From Proteromonas lacertae (lineage: Eukaryota; Sar; Bigyra; Opalinata; Proteromonadidae): DNA of 64,000 bases. Positions 50,772 to 60,962 of the stretch are shown one piece after another. The translations under genes and the position numbers were made by a program. The DNA is taken from positions 62,001 through 126,000 of the forward strand of contig NGBS01000872.1 in assembly GCA_002245135.1 (NCBI GenBank), written 5' to 3'. The notes beneath the pieces were generated by a model. It searched no databases. It had not been told where the DNA came from and saw nothing but the letters and a program-made list of their open reading frames with translations. Each line of letters begins with the position of its first letter. Within the stretch, counting starts at the first letter, position 1.

Positions 50772-52447
50772 TTAACCTTTTTTACTTTTTAAATTCTTAG
50801 TATATGGATTTTCACTTACTTTTATATTTAATCTTACTGGAACTCCATTAAAATCAAACTCTTCTCTGAGTTTAGAAACAAGAAATCTTTTGTAACCATC
50901 ACTAACATCATAAGTATTGCTAAACAACAAAAATGAAGGTGGTCTTGTTCCTACTTGTGTAATATACTTAAGTTTTGTTTCTCTATTTCCTATTTTTGGT
51001 GGTGGTTTATGTGTTGTTATTAACTGCAACCATTTATTCAATTTACTAGTTGCTATTTTTCTATTCCAATTCTCATATACTTGCAAGCATAATTCATATA
51101 TACTATCAACACCAAAACCAGATTTAGCTGAAATAATAAACGATGGGATCTTTCCAAACTATTGATAAATAATAATAACTATTAAATATATAAATATACA
51201 TTTGGGAATTTTTGTTGTGTATAATCCAACAATTGACTCTTAGCAGCACTCCTATCCTCAATCAAATCTCCTTTATTCAATACAACTACTAACCCTCTTC
51301 CTTCTTCATATATTTTATTTGCTAAAGATTCATCTATTCTAGTCATTGCTTTATCACCATCCATCACTAATACCACAATATTACTAAAATTAATAGCATT
51401 ATAACTCATATTAAGTGATAATAAATCAAGTGGCTTCTTTGGATCTCTTTTCATCGATTTATGAATACCAGCTGTATCAACTAATATTATTTTCTTATTT
51501 TTAATTTGATGTTCTACTGTAATATTTTCTCGAGTTGTTCCTGGTATGGGTGAAGTTATCATTCTATCAGATTCTATTAATTTGTTTATTAATGTACTTT
51601 TACCTACATTTGGTCTTCCAATAATAGCTATTTGTAGAATATTCTCTTTAGCTTCTTTCTCATATTTTTCTTTAATTAATTTCACTTCTTTTAATTCTTC
51701 ATCTGTATATTTTGCTAATGGGAATAATACATCATATAAATCACTTATTCCTTCACTATGCTCACTTGATATTGGGATTGGAAAGCCAAATCCTAATTTC
51801 ACTATACTAGTAAAGATATCGGAATATTTTCTACTTTCATATAATTCTTCAATACTATTATTAATCACTAAACCTTCTGTCTTATTCAATAATACAAATA
51901 TATTTTTAGTTTTCTTATATTTTCTTAAATGTCTATTAAGTGTAGATATAAATAGATATATTATACTTTGCAAATACATAATCAGTTGGATTTAAATCAC
52001 TTCTTCCATCAATCATGAAGAATATTACATCACTCAATTGTATTCCTATATCTATTTGTTCATTGAGTTTTGTTTTTATTCTATATTGTATATATGATAT
52101 AAATAGTACATATCTTTATTACAAAGATCTTCATATCCACCTGTATCAATAACAGTGAATTTTAAATCACCTATCTTTCCGATTCCTTCTTTCCTATCCC
52201 TTGTTGTACCTGCTGTCTTATGTACTAAAGCATCCCTTTTCCCAACAAGACGATTATAGAGAGTACTTTTACCAACATTTGGTCTTCCAACTAAACACAC
52301 TGTCAGATATTTATATAATGGAACAGGTGATTGCTGTTCCTCAGAAAAGTAACGAGGTAATAAATGAGTTCTAGAACATGAAAAATGAAGGGAATTAATA
52401 GAACTAGTGTTTGTAGTTATAAATTTTGCTTGAATGCAAAGAAAATT
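50772..52447 (-). CDS. der: Der/EngA double-GTPase, mitochondrial form (first exon unresolved)
   Basis: Der has two GTPase domains and a KH-like end, and acts in large ribosomal subunit assembly. G-domain 1: [24 protein letters not shown] and NKTEG (NKxD with Glu). G-domain 2: [27 protein letters not shown] and SAKSG. The KH-like end carries [20 protein letters not shown] and [11 protein letters not shown]. Introns 51159-51199 (41 nt), 51933-51966 (34) and 52081-52109 (29) all join conserved motifs in frame; 523 codons remain. Ahead of domain 1 is a Ser/Thr/Arg-rich, acid-free stretch ending [14 protein letters not shown], with an R-x-(F)|S-like cleavage site, so import into mitochondria is inferred. 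The initiator ATG is not in this exon; an acceptor lies at 52448-52450, and the only nearby ATG (~52520) does not join in frame. Confidence 0.85.
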
Positions 52448-52642
52448 CTATAATATAATATAAATCAATACTAATTTATTTGGACACTGCTTTAAAAACC
52501 TAAATGAAGAAAAAAACATTAATACAACAAAATACGTTATTGTTTTGTATTGTGATTATTGGATTAATAACTATATAAATTCAACAAATAATTAAAAAAT
52601 AATACTATAAAGTGTATAAATTTTATAAATAGGCGTGAATTA

Positions 52643-53849
52643 TTAATCATCATCACTATCCATTTCAAATACATTTGTTTTTCTTTTCTTTGGCAATACA
52701 AGAACTTCATTTTCACTATTAGATTCAGTATCAGTATCAGCATCTGATGAAACTATGTTTCTTATGTTATTTTTCTGTTTTTGGACATTATTGGATTTAT
52801 CTTTAGCTACAATTGGTGGAGGTGGTATTGGTTGGGAATTATTCTGTGATAATTCAAATTCAGCTCCTTGTGATTCTACCATATCATTATTCTCTATATC
52901 AGTAATATCACATGTAGCAATCAAAGCATGAAATATAAATGATTTATTAGAAGAGTCATTATTCGATGATGTAGAGGAAGAGGTATTATTATCAACAGAA
53001 TTAGTAGATATTAACAATGGAATGCCACCTTTATCAAAATAGAGATGAATATTTTCAATTTGTGGGAATAAAGTATCACAACAAGTTAATATTGTTTTGA
53101 ATTCCTTCACTGATAGTGTAAATGAACCATCTACTAAAATATTGCAAGTGTGAAACTCTGAAGTGTTGAAAGATACAGAACCTTGTAATACATTTCGAAC
53201 TAATGTATAATAGAGATATATTGTTTATAAAAAATACCTTGTATAGAATCTAATCTTCCATAAAAACTACCAATCTTCAATGTATCACCTGTATACTCTA
53301 TATTCACTTCTTCTGTGTCATGAATATTGGTTAATAATTGTAATATTTGATTTGGAGAACATACTATAAGGTTTCTAACTGAATTTGGATCATAATCTGG
53401 TAAATGAGGTGTACAGTCTGCATAATTGAATATGTGTCGCTTAATTAATCCATTCACACAATTTAATTGAAATAATAACAATGCATCACCATTTTGTTCA
53501 TATGTTTTCATTAACACTTGTGTTACATTTTTGATATTTCTAAATGGTAAACTAAGACAATGAACTGATATTTTTAATAATAGGGGAGTAGTCGAATCAT
53601 TTAATCTACACATAATTGAAATAATTAACAAAATACATATATTTAGTGAAAAACGATGATTTAAATTCAAAAGTAATAAATGCTTGATGGCTGTCATTCA
53701 AAGTTCGAAAATAAACTCTATCTGAATTAAATTCCATAATTACTTCTTTACCAATCTTTAAAAAATATATGATACGATTATACTTTAGAAATACATTGAA
53801 CTGCTGAGCAAAAAATCTTTAAATTAACAGCAGGTATCACACATTCCAT
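52643..53849 (-). CDS. RAD9: RAD9-type checkpoint clamp subunit (9-1-1 complex)
   Basis: RAD9 forms a PCNA-like ring with RAD1 and HUS1 that is loaded at damaged DNA and recruits checkpoint kinases. Four exons, with introns 53756-53783 (28 nt, AAG acceptor), 53606-53636 (31) and 53200-53237 (38), give exactly 369 aa. The N-terminus MECVIPAVNLKIFCSAV matches the family's 'xCxIPGxNLKxFxKAIxxLSKIGxE'. Next come SDRVYFRTLNDSHQAFITFE, FKSSFFTKY, the interdomain region, and FTLSVKEFKTILTCC leading to IHLYFDKGGIPLLIS, the typical 'hFDxxGxPllf' block. The tail after FHALIATCDI is acidic and disordered with Ser clusters and ends in a basic NLS-like PKKRKTNVFEMDSDDD, like the phosphorylated RAD9 tail. 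It is divergent with the SPFH gene, only 87 bp away. Confidence 0.85.
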
Positions 53850-53857
53850 GTTTTTTA

Positions 53858-53866
53858 TTTTGGCGG
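53858..53866. promoter_or_regulatory. E2F-like site (ttttggcgg) upstream of RAD9
   Basis: TTTTGGCGG lies 9 bp before the RAD9 ATG, in the short divergent promoter. The E2F/DP consensus is TTTSSCGC, and TTTGGCGG variants are common. A GGCGG run is rare in this AT-rich sequence, and RAD9-type genes are S-phase genes. Single-site evidence only. Confidence 0.25.
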
Positions 53867-53936
53867 TATTTGAAAAAATATTTTGAGGGGTTTTATTTTC
53901 ATACACCAGATTTTATAAATATTGTTTCTTTCATCA

Positions 53937-55004
53937 ATGGATGAGTTTTTAGATAGAATAGAAGATTGTACAGATTCTATATGTGGAAGGTGTGGTAAAG
54001 GATCTAATGTAAATACGGGACATATAAAGAAGAGTTATCTTTGGTGTTTACTTGCTTTGTTTATTATTATTATACTTATTGTGTTTATTATGCTAATGTG
54101 TGGTATTACTGTGGTTGGAACTTTGGAGGTAGGTATATTTGTAAATAAAGCTACTCACAGAGCTTCAGGACCTTATTCTAATGGAGTATATTTTGCTGCT
54201 CCTTGGACGGATATAATAACATATCCAACAACAATAATGTACATAACAGCAGATACTTCAAGATTAAGTGATTATGGTAAACCAATACATGCTTGGACAA
54301 AAGAAGGTCAAGAAATAGATATTGATATAGCAATAATGTTCCATATTATAAAAGAGAATGTGATGTATGTGTATAGAAATTTTTATAAATCATATAAGGA
54401 TTTTTTATTACCGTCTGTTGTTTCAATAATTGCAGCTGATGCTGTAAAATACACAGTTATGGAATATTTCCAGAAAAGAGCAGATATAGCACAAACAATG
54501 GAAACAGATTTAAAAGCGATGTTTTTAGAGAATGGTTTTGCATTAGATGAATTTCAAATGTTAAGACAAATAATCCCAACTTCATTTGATACTATTGTTG
54601 AGAATAAAGTAGTAACTGAACAAAAGGCACTTACTACCTTGTACGAACGTAATGTTACATTAGTTGAATCAGAAATTACTATTATTCAACGTATTTATTT
54701 TTAATATTTTAATTTTATAGAAACTGCGTTAAAGAATATTTCTATTATTTTAGCTGAAGCTGAAAAAACTTCAAAGAAATTGATTACAGATGCACAAGCG
54801 TATTCTTTAGAAGTTGTACAAACTACATTAGCAAAATCATATAGTGAATTGGCAAATGAACTGAATATGACAATATCATTTTTTATAATTCTTTTTTTTT
54901 CATTCCTTTATTTAATTTACTCTTCTCAGTTGTTAAAGTATTTATGGAATAAGCATATTACAGAAGTACACCCAGATTCTGAAATATATATAACCAAAAA
55001 TTAA
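53937..55004 (+). CDS. SPFH/prohibitin-domain single-pass membrane protein
   Basis: SPFH (stomatin/prohibitin/flotillin) proteins form oligomeric membrane scaffolds. Start ATG 53937 (MDEFLDRIEDC); a Cys-containing N-terminus precedes one strong TM (LLALFIIIILIVFIMLMCGI, residues ~38-57). The SPFH domain then shows GTLEVGIFVNKATHRASGPY, NGVYFAAPWTDIITYP, TKEGQEIDIDIAIMFHI, FLLPSVVSIIAADAVKY and the AEAEKTSKKLITDAQAYS helix. A 30-nt phase-1 intron (54691-54720) is clear. The C-terminal LLKYLWNKHI block is conserved, but 16 hydrophobic residues interrupt it; they may be an AT-AC intron (see 54873-54920), giving 329 instead of 345 aa. Subcellular site is not determined. Confidence 0.75.
54873..54920 (+). 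other. candidate AT-AC (U12-like) intron in the SPFH gene
   Basis: The 48 nt start ATATCATTTT (U12 AT-AC donor consensus ATATCCTTTT), contain ttcctttat near the 3' end (branch consensus TTCCTTAAC) and end AC. Removing them joins ELNMT to SSQLLKYLWNKHI in frame, restoring the family's 'SELxxxLxxSSxxLLKYLW' pattern. The stretch is open, so an unspliced hydrophobic insert is the alternative. Confidence 0.4.
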
Positions 55005-55062
55005 TAATTGAAATAATTAATAATAATTTATATATTATCTTGTTGTTCTTATAATAATATTA

Positions 55063-56049
55063 TTATGAAGAAAAAATATTCGCTAATGAATCTATATAAT
55101 AAGTTGGAATAATCTTATTATCTGGTGAATTCATTTTCTCAATTGGTGTTACTCCAGTCAAAGTTAATAAAGTATCTAATCCATTCTATAATACATATAA
55201 TATATAACAATATACATCATTTCCAAAATTAATGTCTGTCTCTAATCTATCTCCAACCATCATTGTCTTTCTTGGATTTAGATTATATTGTTTTAAAATT
55301 ATGTCCATCATATATTTACTTGGCTTTCCTATTAACACATCAGGTTCATGTCCTACTCCACAACTTACACTCTTTACGATTGCTCCAGCTCCAGGAACCA
55401 ATAGATTTGGAGCTAATGGGAAAGTTGCATCAGTATTTGTAGCTATATAATTACATTTCTTATGATTAATATAAATCATCGCTTTTGAGAGTTTTCTAAA
55501 GTTGAAACTAAAATCTAATCCTACGACTACATTTTTAATTGTTTCACTTAGATTTATATCTAAATAATTATCACTTGGATGATTATCTTCTAATCCAGAA
55601 CATTTTATTCCAACACTTGATAATTCATCACATAAACCTTTTTCTCCAACTACATATGTATCATTCAACATATCATTCATTTTTAAGTACAACGCAGTTG
55701 CATAAGCAGAACTATTATTATATTATTGAAAGTTATACCCAACTATATTGTCGACTGTTGCATTAATTCCAAAACCTTTTAGTTTTTGCAAGAAGTTTTC
55801 TCTTGTACTTGTTGAATTGTTTGTCTATTTTTGAAAACATAATTATCAATAATCAATACAACAAAAATAACCATTTTACCCATCTCAGTCAATTTGTTTA
55901 CAGCATCTGGAACACCAGGTATAATGGATGCTCCTCTCCAAATAACTCCATCACAATCAAAGAGAAAAGCATCGTATTTAGATATTAATTCAGCAGAAAA
56001 CTTTTTAATTGATGAAGACTATTTATAATATTCCATGATTCTATACCAT
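55063..56049 (-). CDS. PGP: PGP-like HAD-family phosphatase (4-nitrophenylphosphatase/phosphoglycolate phosphatase type), copy 1
   Basis: Cytosolic HAD subfamily IIA phosphatase. Motif I FLFDCDGVIW (nucleophile DxD), motif II FVTNNSTSTRENF, a cap with VVGEKGLCDELSSVGIKC and NVVVGLDFSFNF, motif III IGKPSKYMMD (Lys), motif IV MVGDRLETDINFG. Introns are 56019-56046 (28 nt), 55825-55859 (35), 55712-55738 (27) and 55186-55215 (30); the sum is exactly 288 aa. The first coding exon is just ATG (56047-56049), with the donor starting at the next base. Substrate is uncertain: family members act on phosphoglycolate, glycerol-3-phosphate or pyridoxal phosphate. It is head-to-head with its paralogue. Confidence 0.87.
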
Positions 56050-56123
56050 AAAAAAGAATTTTGAAGAAAAAGATAATCGACACTCAAGCCAAGTTTTAAA
56101 AATAGAATATTCTTGCAAATTTG
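56050..56123. promoter_or_regulatory. 74-bp divergent promoter between the two PGP-like genes
   Basis: Only 74 bp separate the two start codons, so both core promoters and 5' UTRs must lie here (or overlap the genes). The sequence is AT-rich with cactcaagccaag near the centre; no known element was recognised. Confidence 0.5.
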
Positions 56124-57102
56124 ATGGTATTAGATGAATTTTATTGATAGAATAGAATAACAAAGTTGTTTAACAAGGAAGCTCTTTCCAAATTTCAAAC
56201 ATTTTTGTTTGACTGTGATGGTGTTTTGTGGTTAGGTAATAATCCAATTGAAGGAGTGGCTGAATCTATTCATAAATTGCAAAATATGAATAAAAAACTG
56301 TTTTTTGTTGTATATAATGAAAAATACAGTATTAATAGACAAATAATTCAAAAAAGTCAAGAGCAGATGTAGTTAATAAACTTAAGAAGTGTGGAATTGA
56401 GACAAATATTGATTCAATAGTAACGTATCCATAGAATATTATCTTATACTAAAATATAGATCTGGTTTTGCAGGAGCAATTTACTTGAAACAAATCAATT
56501 GGATGTATGATGCATATGTCGTAGGAGATAAAGGAGTGCATGATGAACTAAAAGATGTAGGAATAAAAACATATGGTTATGAAGATAATACAAAATTAGG
56601 AGAGTTTTCAGAATTAGAATTAAATGAAAATATAAAAACTGTAATTGTAGGAGTTGATGAATATTTTAATTACTATAAATTAACAAAATCATTAAATTAT
56701 TTGAGAAAGAAAGATACTAAATTAATAGGATTATCACTGTATTTATTCTTGATTTAAACATATAGAACTGGTTTTTATAAGAATTCAGACAAGTTTTTAT
56801 CACCTGGTAGTGGAGCTTTATTAAAATGTATTGAATCAGCAAGTGAACATGAAGCAGATGTTGTTATGGGAAAACCTAGTAGATATATGATGGATATAAT
56901 TTTGAAAGAATATAATTTGAATCCTGAAACAACTATAATGGTTGGAGATAGATTAGATACAGATATAAAATTTGGAATTAATTCTGGTGTATCTACTCTG
57001 CTTACTTTAACAGGAATTACTTCGAAAAATACTCTATTTTCATCTTCTAATCGTATAATTCCAGAATATTACATTGATTCTGTTGCTAATTTATGTGAAT
57101 GA
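56124..57102 (+). CDS. PGP: PGP-like HAD-family phosphatase, copy 2
   Basis: Paralogue of the adjacent minus-strand gene, with the same motifs: FLFDCDGVLW, FVTNNSKKSRADVV, VVGDKGVHDELKDVGIKTYG, VIVGVDEYFNYYKL, GKPSRYMMDIILKEYNLNPE and MVGDRLDTDIKFG. Introns are 56127-56150 (24 nt, the shortest here), 56310-56338 (29), 56425-56459 (35) and 56739-56765 (27), giving exactly 287 aa and ending at TGA. As in copy 1, the first intron begins directly after ATG, so the first coding exon is one codon. Cap residues differ between copies, which may mean different substrates (inference). The pair arose by inverted duplication. Confidence 0.87.
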
Positions 57103-58054
57103 ATTGTTTATATTGTGTTTGTTCTTAGTTTTTTTGAAATGTTTATATAATTGGTTTACCAACATTTCCACACTATAAAAATTTTCTAAGTGTATTTTTT
57201 GTCTTTTTTGTATTTTTTCTCAATAACCATAAGGAATTAAAAAGTAAAATTTTACCATAACATGAATTATATGTTAGAATATATGATAGTGTAGTTAGTT
57301 TCTAAATTACCTAATTTAGGTATCTTATCTCTTTATTGCATATTTATATATATATAGTCATAGCTACTAACATAACATAAACAAAATCTTTTGATTTTCT
57401 TTCTAAGGTTAAAAAAATTAAATACAGTTTGAAGTGTTTTAACCTTAATACAACGTATTCCTTATTTAGGAACTTAAAACCATTGATTTTTTTTTGTTGG
57501 CATCGGACACTAATTTAAAGGGTTGTGGTATAGGCCATTTTTGGATTGAGAGAAATTAATTTTGATGAGTAAATTTGGCTTGTTAGGCGATATTATGTGC
57601 AGATCGTAAAAAGTATTCATATATGGATCAGTTATCAAGTTATTTTCCCTCAATTCCCTGTAGATATGAAGATATTAGCTTTTTTTATATTTACTTGCTC
57701 CCACCTTAGTAGCTGTATTACACTATTTAACAGCATATATAAACATCATAAATATAATAAAAAAATTAAATAACTGTTCTAAATTATTATTGATTCTTAA
57801 ATTTCTCTAAAAATTACTATACAACCTATTGAATATATAAATTAATAATATATACTTTATAAAAATGTCATTTCTAATGCAGAACCAGCATAAGGTAATC
57901 TATTTTATAGAATCATAATCATATACTTTAGTAATGATAGAACTCTATTAAATATCTTCATATTTCATGAATTTAGTGATACAAAAATAGTATTCACTAT
58001 AATATTTATAAATTATATTAAATATTATACTTATAAATGTGAATTGATAGCTCT
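57103..58054. other. 952-bp intergenic region, no gene seen
   Basis: AT-rich sequence with T/A homopolymers. No frame of useful length, no RNA gene and no terminal repeat were recognised. TGTTTGTT occurs ~20 bp after the PGP-2 stop but not after other genes, so it is not taken as a polyadenylation signal. Confidence 0.4.
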
Positions 58055-58959
58055 TTAACCTTGATAGTTATAATACTGATCATAATCTTTAATATTTTTC
58101 ATTCCTCTAACACTATGTCTTACTTTCTTCCCACCTATTTTCCTTACATAACTATTACATGATCGGCAGTAATGCTTGGAAGATACAAAGTTATGATAAT
58201 TCATTAACTTTATCACTCCAGGCATATCTCCAATAAACGAAATACAATACACATTATAAAACTCACTATCAATCTTAATTCCATCTAAAAATAAGTCATT
58301 GAGTTCTTTGCATATTTTGTTTATTTTTTCACTTACATTAGTTACAGTAATAACCTGAATCATATTACTACAATAAAAATTGAGAATTTTGTATGAAAAC
58401 ACATAAACACCATTATTATTTGTACTAAATGGACTATTTTCTACTCCATCAAGGCTTATTACTATATTTTGTCTATTCTGTTTATGTTTATATAGTTATT
58501 ACATTTTTCAATTGATGAACTAATTATTGGAATTTCTTTTATATTTGTCAATAAATAAACTAGACTTTCTTTAATGCTAAGATAATTATCCTTATCTGGA
58601 TTTGGCAAAATATTATCTTTAATTACTTTACTCTTTAATGATTTGAAAGTTCTGCAGCTTATAAGATGAATACTAGATAATTCTTTTAATAGAATTGATG
58701 AATTGACATTTGAAATATAATTCTTTATAAAGAATTTGTATAAATATGACATTAATCTATACTCGTTATTACTTGCATTTTCATCCTCTTCCTCTTCACT
58801 ATCTTCATTATCTTCCACTTCACTATCTTCATCCTCTTCCTCTTTACTATCTTCATTATCTTCCTCTTCACTATCTTCATTATCTTCCTCTTTACTATCT
58901 TCATTATCTTCCTCTTCACTATCTTCATTATCTTCCTCTTCACTATCTTCATTATCTTA
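58055..58959 (-). mobile_element. Tnp2-like (CACTA-type) DNA transposase remnant, N-terminal and central part
   Basis: The central part reads NIVISLDGVENSPFSTNNNG then VYVFSYKILNFYCSNMIQVI and, after ~45 residues, CISFIGDMPGVIKLMNYHNF then KHYCRSCNSYVRK. Tnp2-type transposases share this order ('xDGVxxxxS', 'GDxPAxxKLxxFxxHxxxxxCxxC'). Upstream (58818-58462) lies an acidic N-terminus and a helical part in another frame, so a frame break or missed intron lies near 58440-58470. The 24-bp minisatellite encodes the acidic start. Sequence ends at a stop at 58055; the catalytic C-terminal half is missing, so this is a dead fragment. No terminal inverted repeats were found. Confidence 0.6.
58782..58959. 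repeat. 24-bp minisatellite, ~7 copies
   Basis: Unit cttcactatcttcattatct plus tcct, with small variants (ttca/ttta, one shorter unit). Read on the minus strand it gives the acidic octapeptide EDNEDSEE; the period of 24 keeps several frames open, which produces spurious overlapping frames on both strands. Confidence 0.85.
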
Positions 58960-59744
58960 GTAAAATACTAATCAAAAAATCAATTAAATAAATTCAATTA
59001 CGTTTGTTATTATATTGACAATGTAAAGAATATATTTTACCGATTTATTTTTTTCAATTTACTCAATTAGTTCAATCTATTCACTCGTTATTTTGTATAA
59101 ATTAAACTATGTAAAGTAGATATAACATATAAATAGTTGTAATATAGATGCTTATTCAGTATTTGAACATATTTATTATAATACACATACACAGCATATA
59201 TAACAGATTCAATATATTGTATTGGCTTAGACCAATTAATATTATAAGTTTAATAAAATTATTTACCACTTCTCAAAATCCATTCTAAGTTATATGATGG
59301 TTAAGCGATAAAAATATTACCATACCTTTAATTTTGTTTGTTGTTTAGAAATATATATATAAAATAGTAAAAATTTAAGGACTTGAGAAATTTGTTCATA
59401 TTTTTTTAGACTGCAAGTGCAGCTTTTATTTTATGGTATAATTTAACTTAGTATGTACTGTACTTTAAATTTATATAGTTAGTATTTATATTTCACTTCA
59501 TTCAAAAATACATCAAAAAATAGAATTCTTTGTTTTATAGCTATATATAAAGCAGAATATGAGATCACTAGATATACAAAAAATCTTATCTTAATTTAAT
59601 CTCTAACATAATGAAAAAAACAAAAGAAAAAGGTATAAAAGTCAAATATTGACAAACCAGATCTGAGCCAAGTATTGTAATCCTATTTGCAAAATAAAAT
59701 TCAATGCGAATTATTTTTTATAGTGCAAACAATTATTTTTTAAA
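58960..59744. other. 785-bp intergenic region, no gene seen
   Basis: AT-rich sequence between the transposase remnant and the methyltransferase pseudogene. I recognise no coding frame, RNA or repeat in it. Confidence 0.4.
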
Positions 59745-60232
59745 ATGAATTTTATATGCTTATTCGTTTTTATATGTTTGTATTTTCGATTTACTAATAG
59801 TGAATTTGATCCAAATTTGTCAATATCATTATTTAAAAGTCTTATGAAGGAGGAATATGCAGGATGTGGATTTGGCTTTTCAATATTATATAAATTTGTT
59901 GATGTTATAATGCATTATGATTATGAATCTTAAATTCCACAGAACTGGTTGATGTTGGTTCAAATCTTGGTCAATTTTCATTATTTGTGAATAGTGTAAA
60001 TAATAAAGCAAATATATATACATTTGAGCCATTTGATCCTGTTTACAACGCGCTCTATCTTAAAACTCAAGATATACCAAACATTCATTTGAATCACCTT
60101 CATATGATGGTTATTACCTCTATCAATACACAAATACAAGCACTTTGAGTGATTTTATGAAGAAATCAAATATTGACGATATATACTTTATGAAAATAGA
60201 CACAGAAGGATATGATTAGTATACAAGGCTCA
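59745..60232 (+). pseudogene. FkbM-type methyltransferase pseudogene, 5' part
   Basis: The N-terminus is a signal peptide (MNFICLFVFICLYFRFTNSE). A probable intron ending ccacag (~59942) leads to the SAM-binding motif ELVDVGSNLGQFSLFV and IYTFEPFDPVYNAL, then in another frame TSTLSDFMKKSNIDDIYFMK leading to IDTEGYD. These are the FkbM family blocks ('DVGANxGxFS', 'FEP', 'TLDDF', 'LKIDxEGxE'). The segment between FEP and TLDDF is shorter than usual and changes frame, the intron phase does not fit, and a stop follows EGYD, so several lesions exist. FkbM enzymes O-methylate sugars or small molecules; a secreted or Golgi glycan role would fit the signal peptide. The matching 3' part lies at 62532-62819. 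Confidence 0.65.
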
Positions 60233-60962
60233 GATCATTAACCGGTTAGAAGTTGAAATTTTTAAAACATACTAGAACAGTGTTCTAGTTTCAAATAAGC
60301 ATTAAAACAAAAAGAACTATTTTTTGCATTTTTTAATTAGAGTTATATATTCATTCTACTTATATAGAGCACTCAACTAATACATATATAAAGCAATTTT
60401 ATTATAAAAACTATTTTCTAATAACAATCTATCGACCTTTAGACCATTATCTCTATTTGTATATAGCAAATGATATTAACTACCTCATTGCTTATAACAA
60501 GACTAATATTACATATTGTGAGTTTTTAAGACTTATACTCCTTTATATTAAAATGAAGATTTAATACTTCAGCAAAACTGTGCTTACATTATTTATATTT
60601 ACTATTATTGTTCTAATAAATTGCATTAAAGCTTAAAGAACAAATTCTGTATCGAATGTAACATCTTCTTTTCAAATATTAGTATTGCAATACAAATATT
60701 GGTATATTATTGACTATATTCCAAAACAAATTTCAAATTTCAACACAAATATACAATTATTAGAATATATATTAAGAAAACATAAAAAATAAAAAAATAA
60801 AAAGACAATAAATACACATAAAATACATGTATTGTCATCTTTTATCAGGCTTGAATATCTGTTTGATTATCTTAAAAATTCTTTTCTCTAATTCTTGTTT
60901 AGATTACTCTATTTCTTATTTATAAAACCCAAAAAACATATTAATTTTAACTCAGTTTGTAT

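Noticed and set aside
54860-54925. A second transmembrane helix (SFFIILFFSFLYLIY) at the SPFH C-terminus
   Set aside because: It interrupts a conserved soluble motif and is better explained as an AT-AC intron, though RNA is needed to be sure.
55063-57102. The two PGP-like genes as one inverted-repeat artefact
   Set aside because: The proteins differ throughout and introns differ in length and sequence, so they are genuine diverged paralogues.
57103-57130. Blastocystis-style TGTTTGTT polyadenylation motif
   Set aside because: Found after the PGP-2 stop only; not seen downstream of the other stops checked, so taken as chance.
58736-58991. Plus-strand Ser-rich and Tyr/Leu/Pro-rich open frames, and a CRISPR-like array
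   Set aside because: They are frames of the 24-bp minisatellite. There are no unique spacers, so it is a tandem repeat, not CRISPR.
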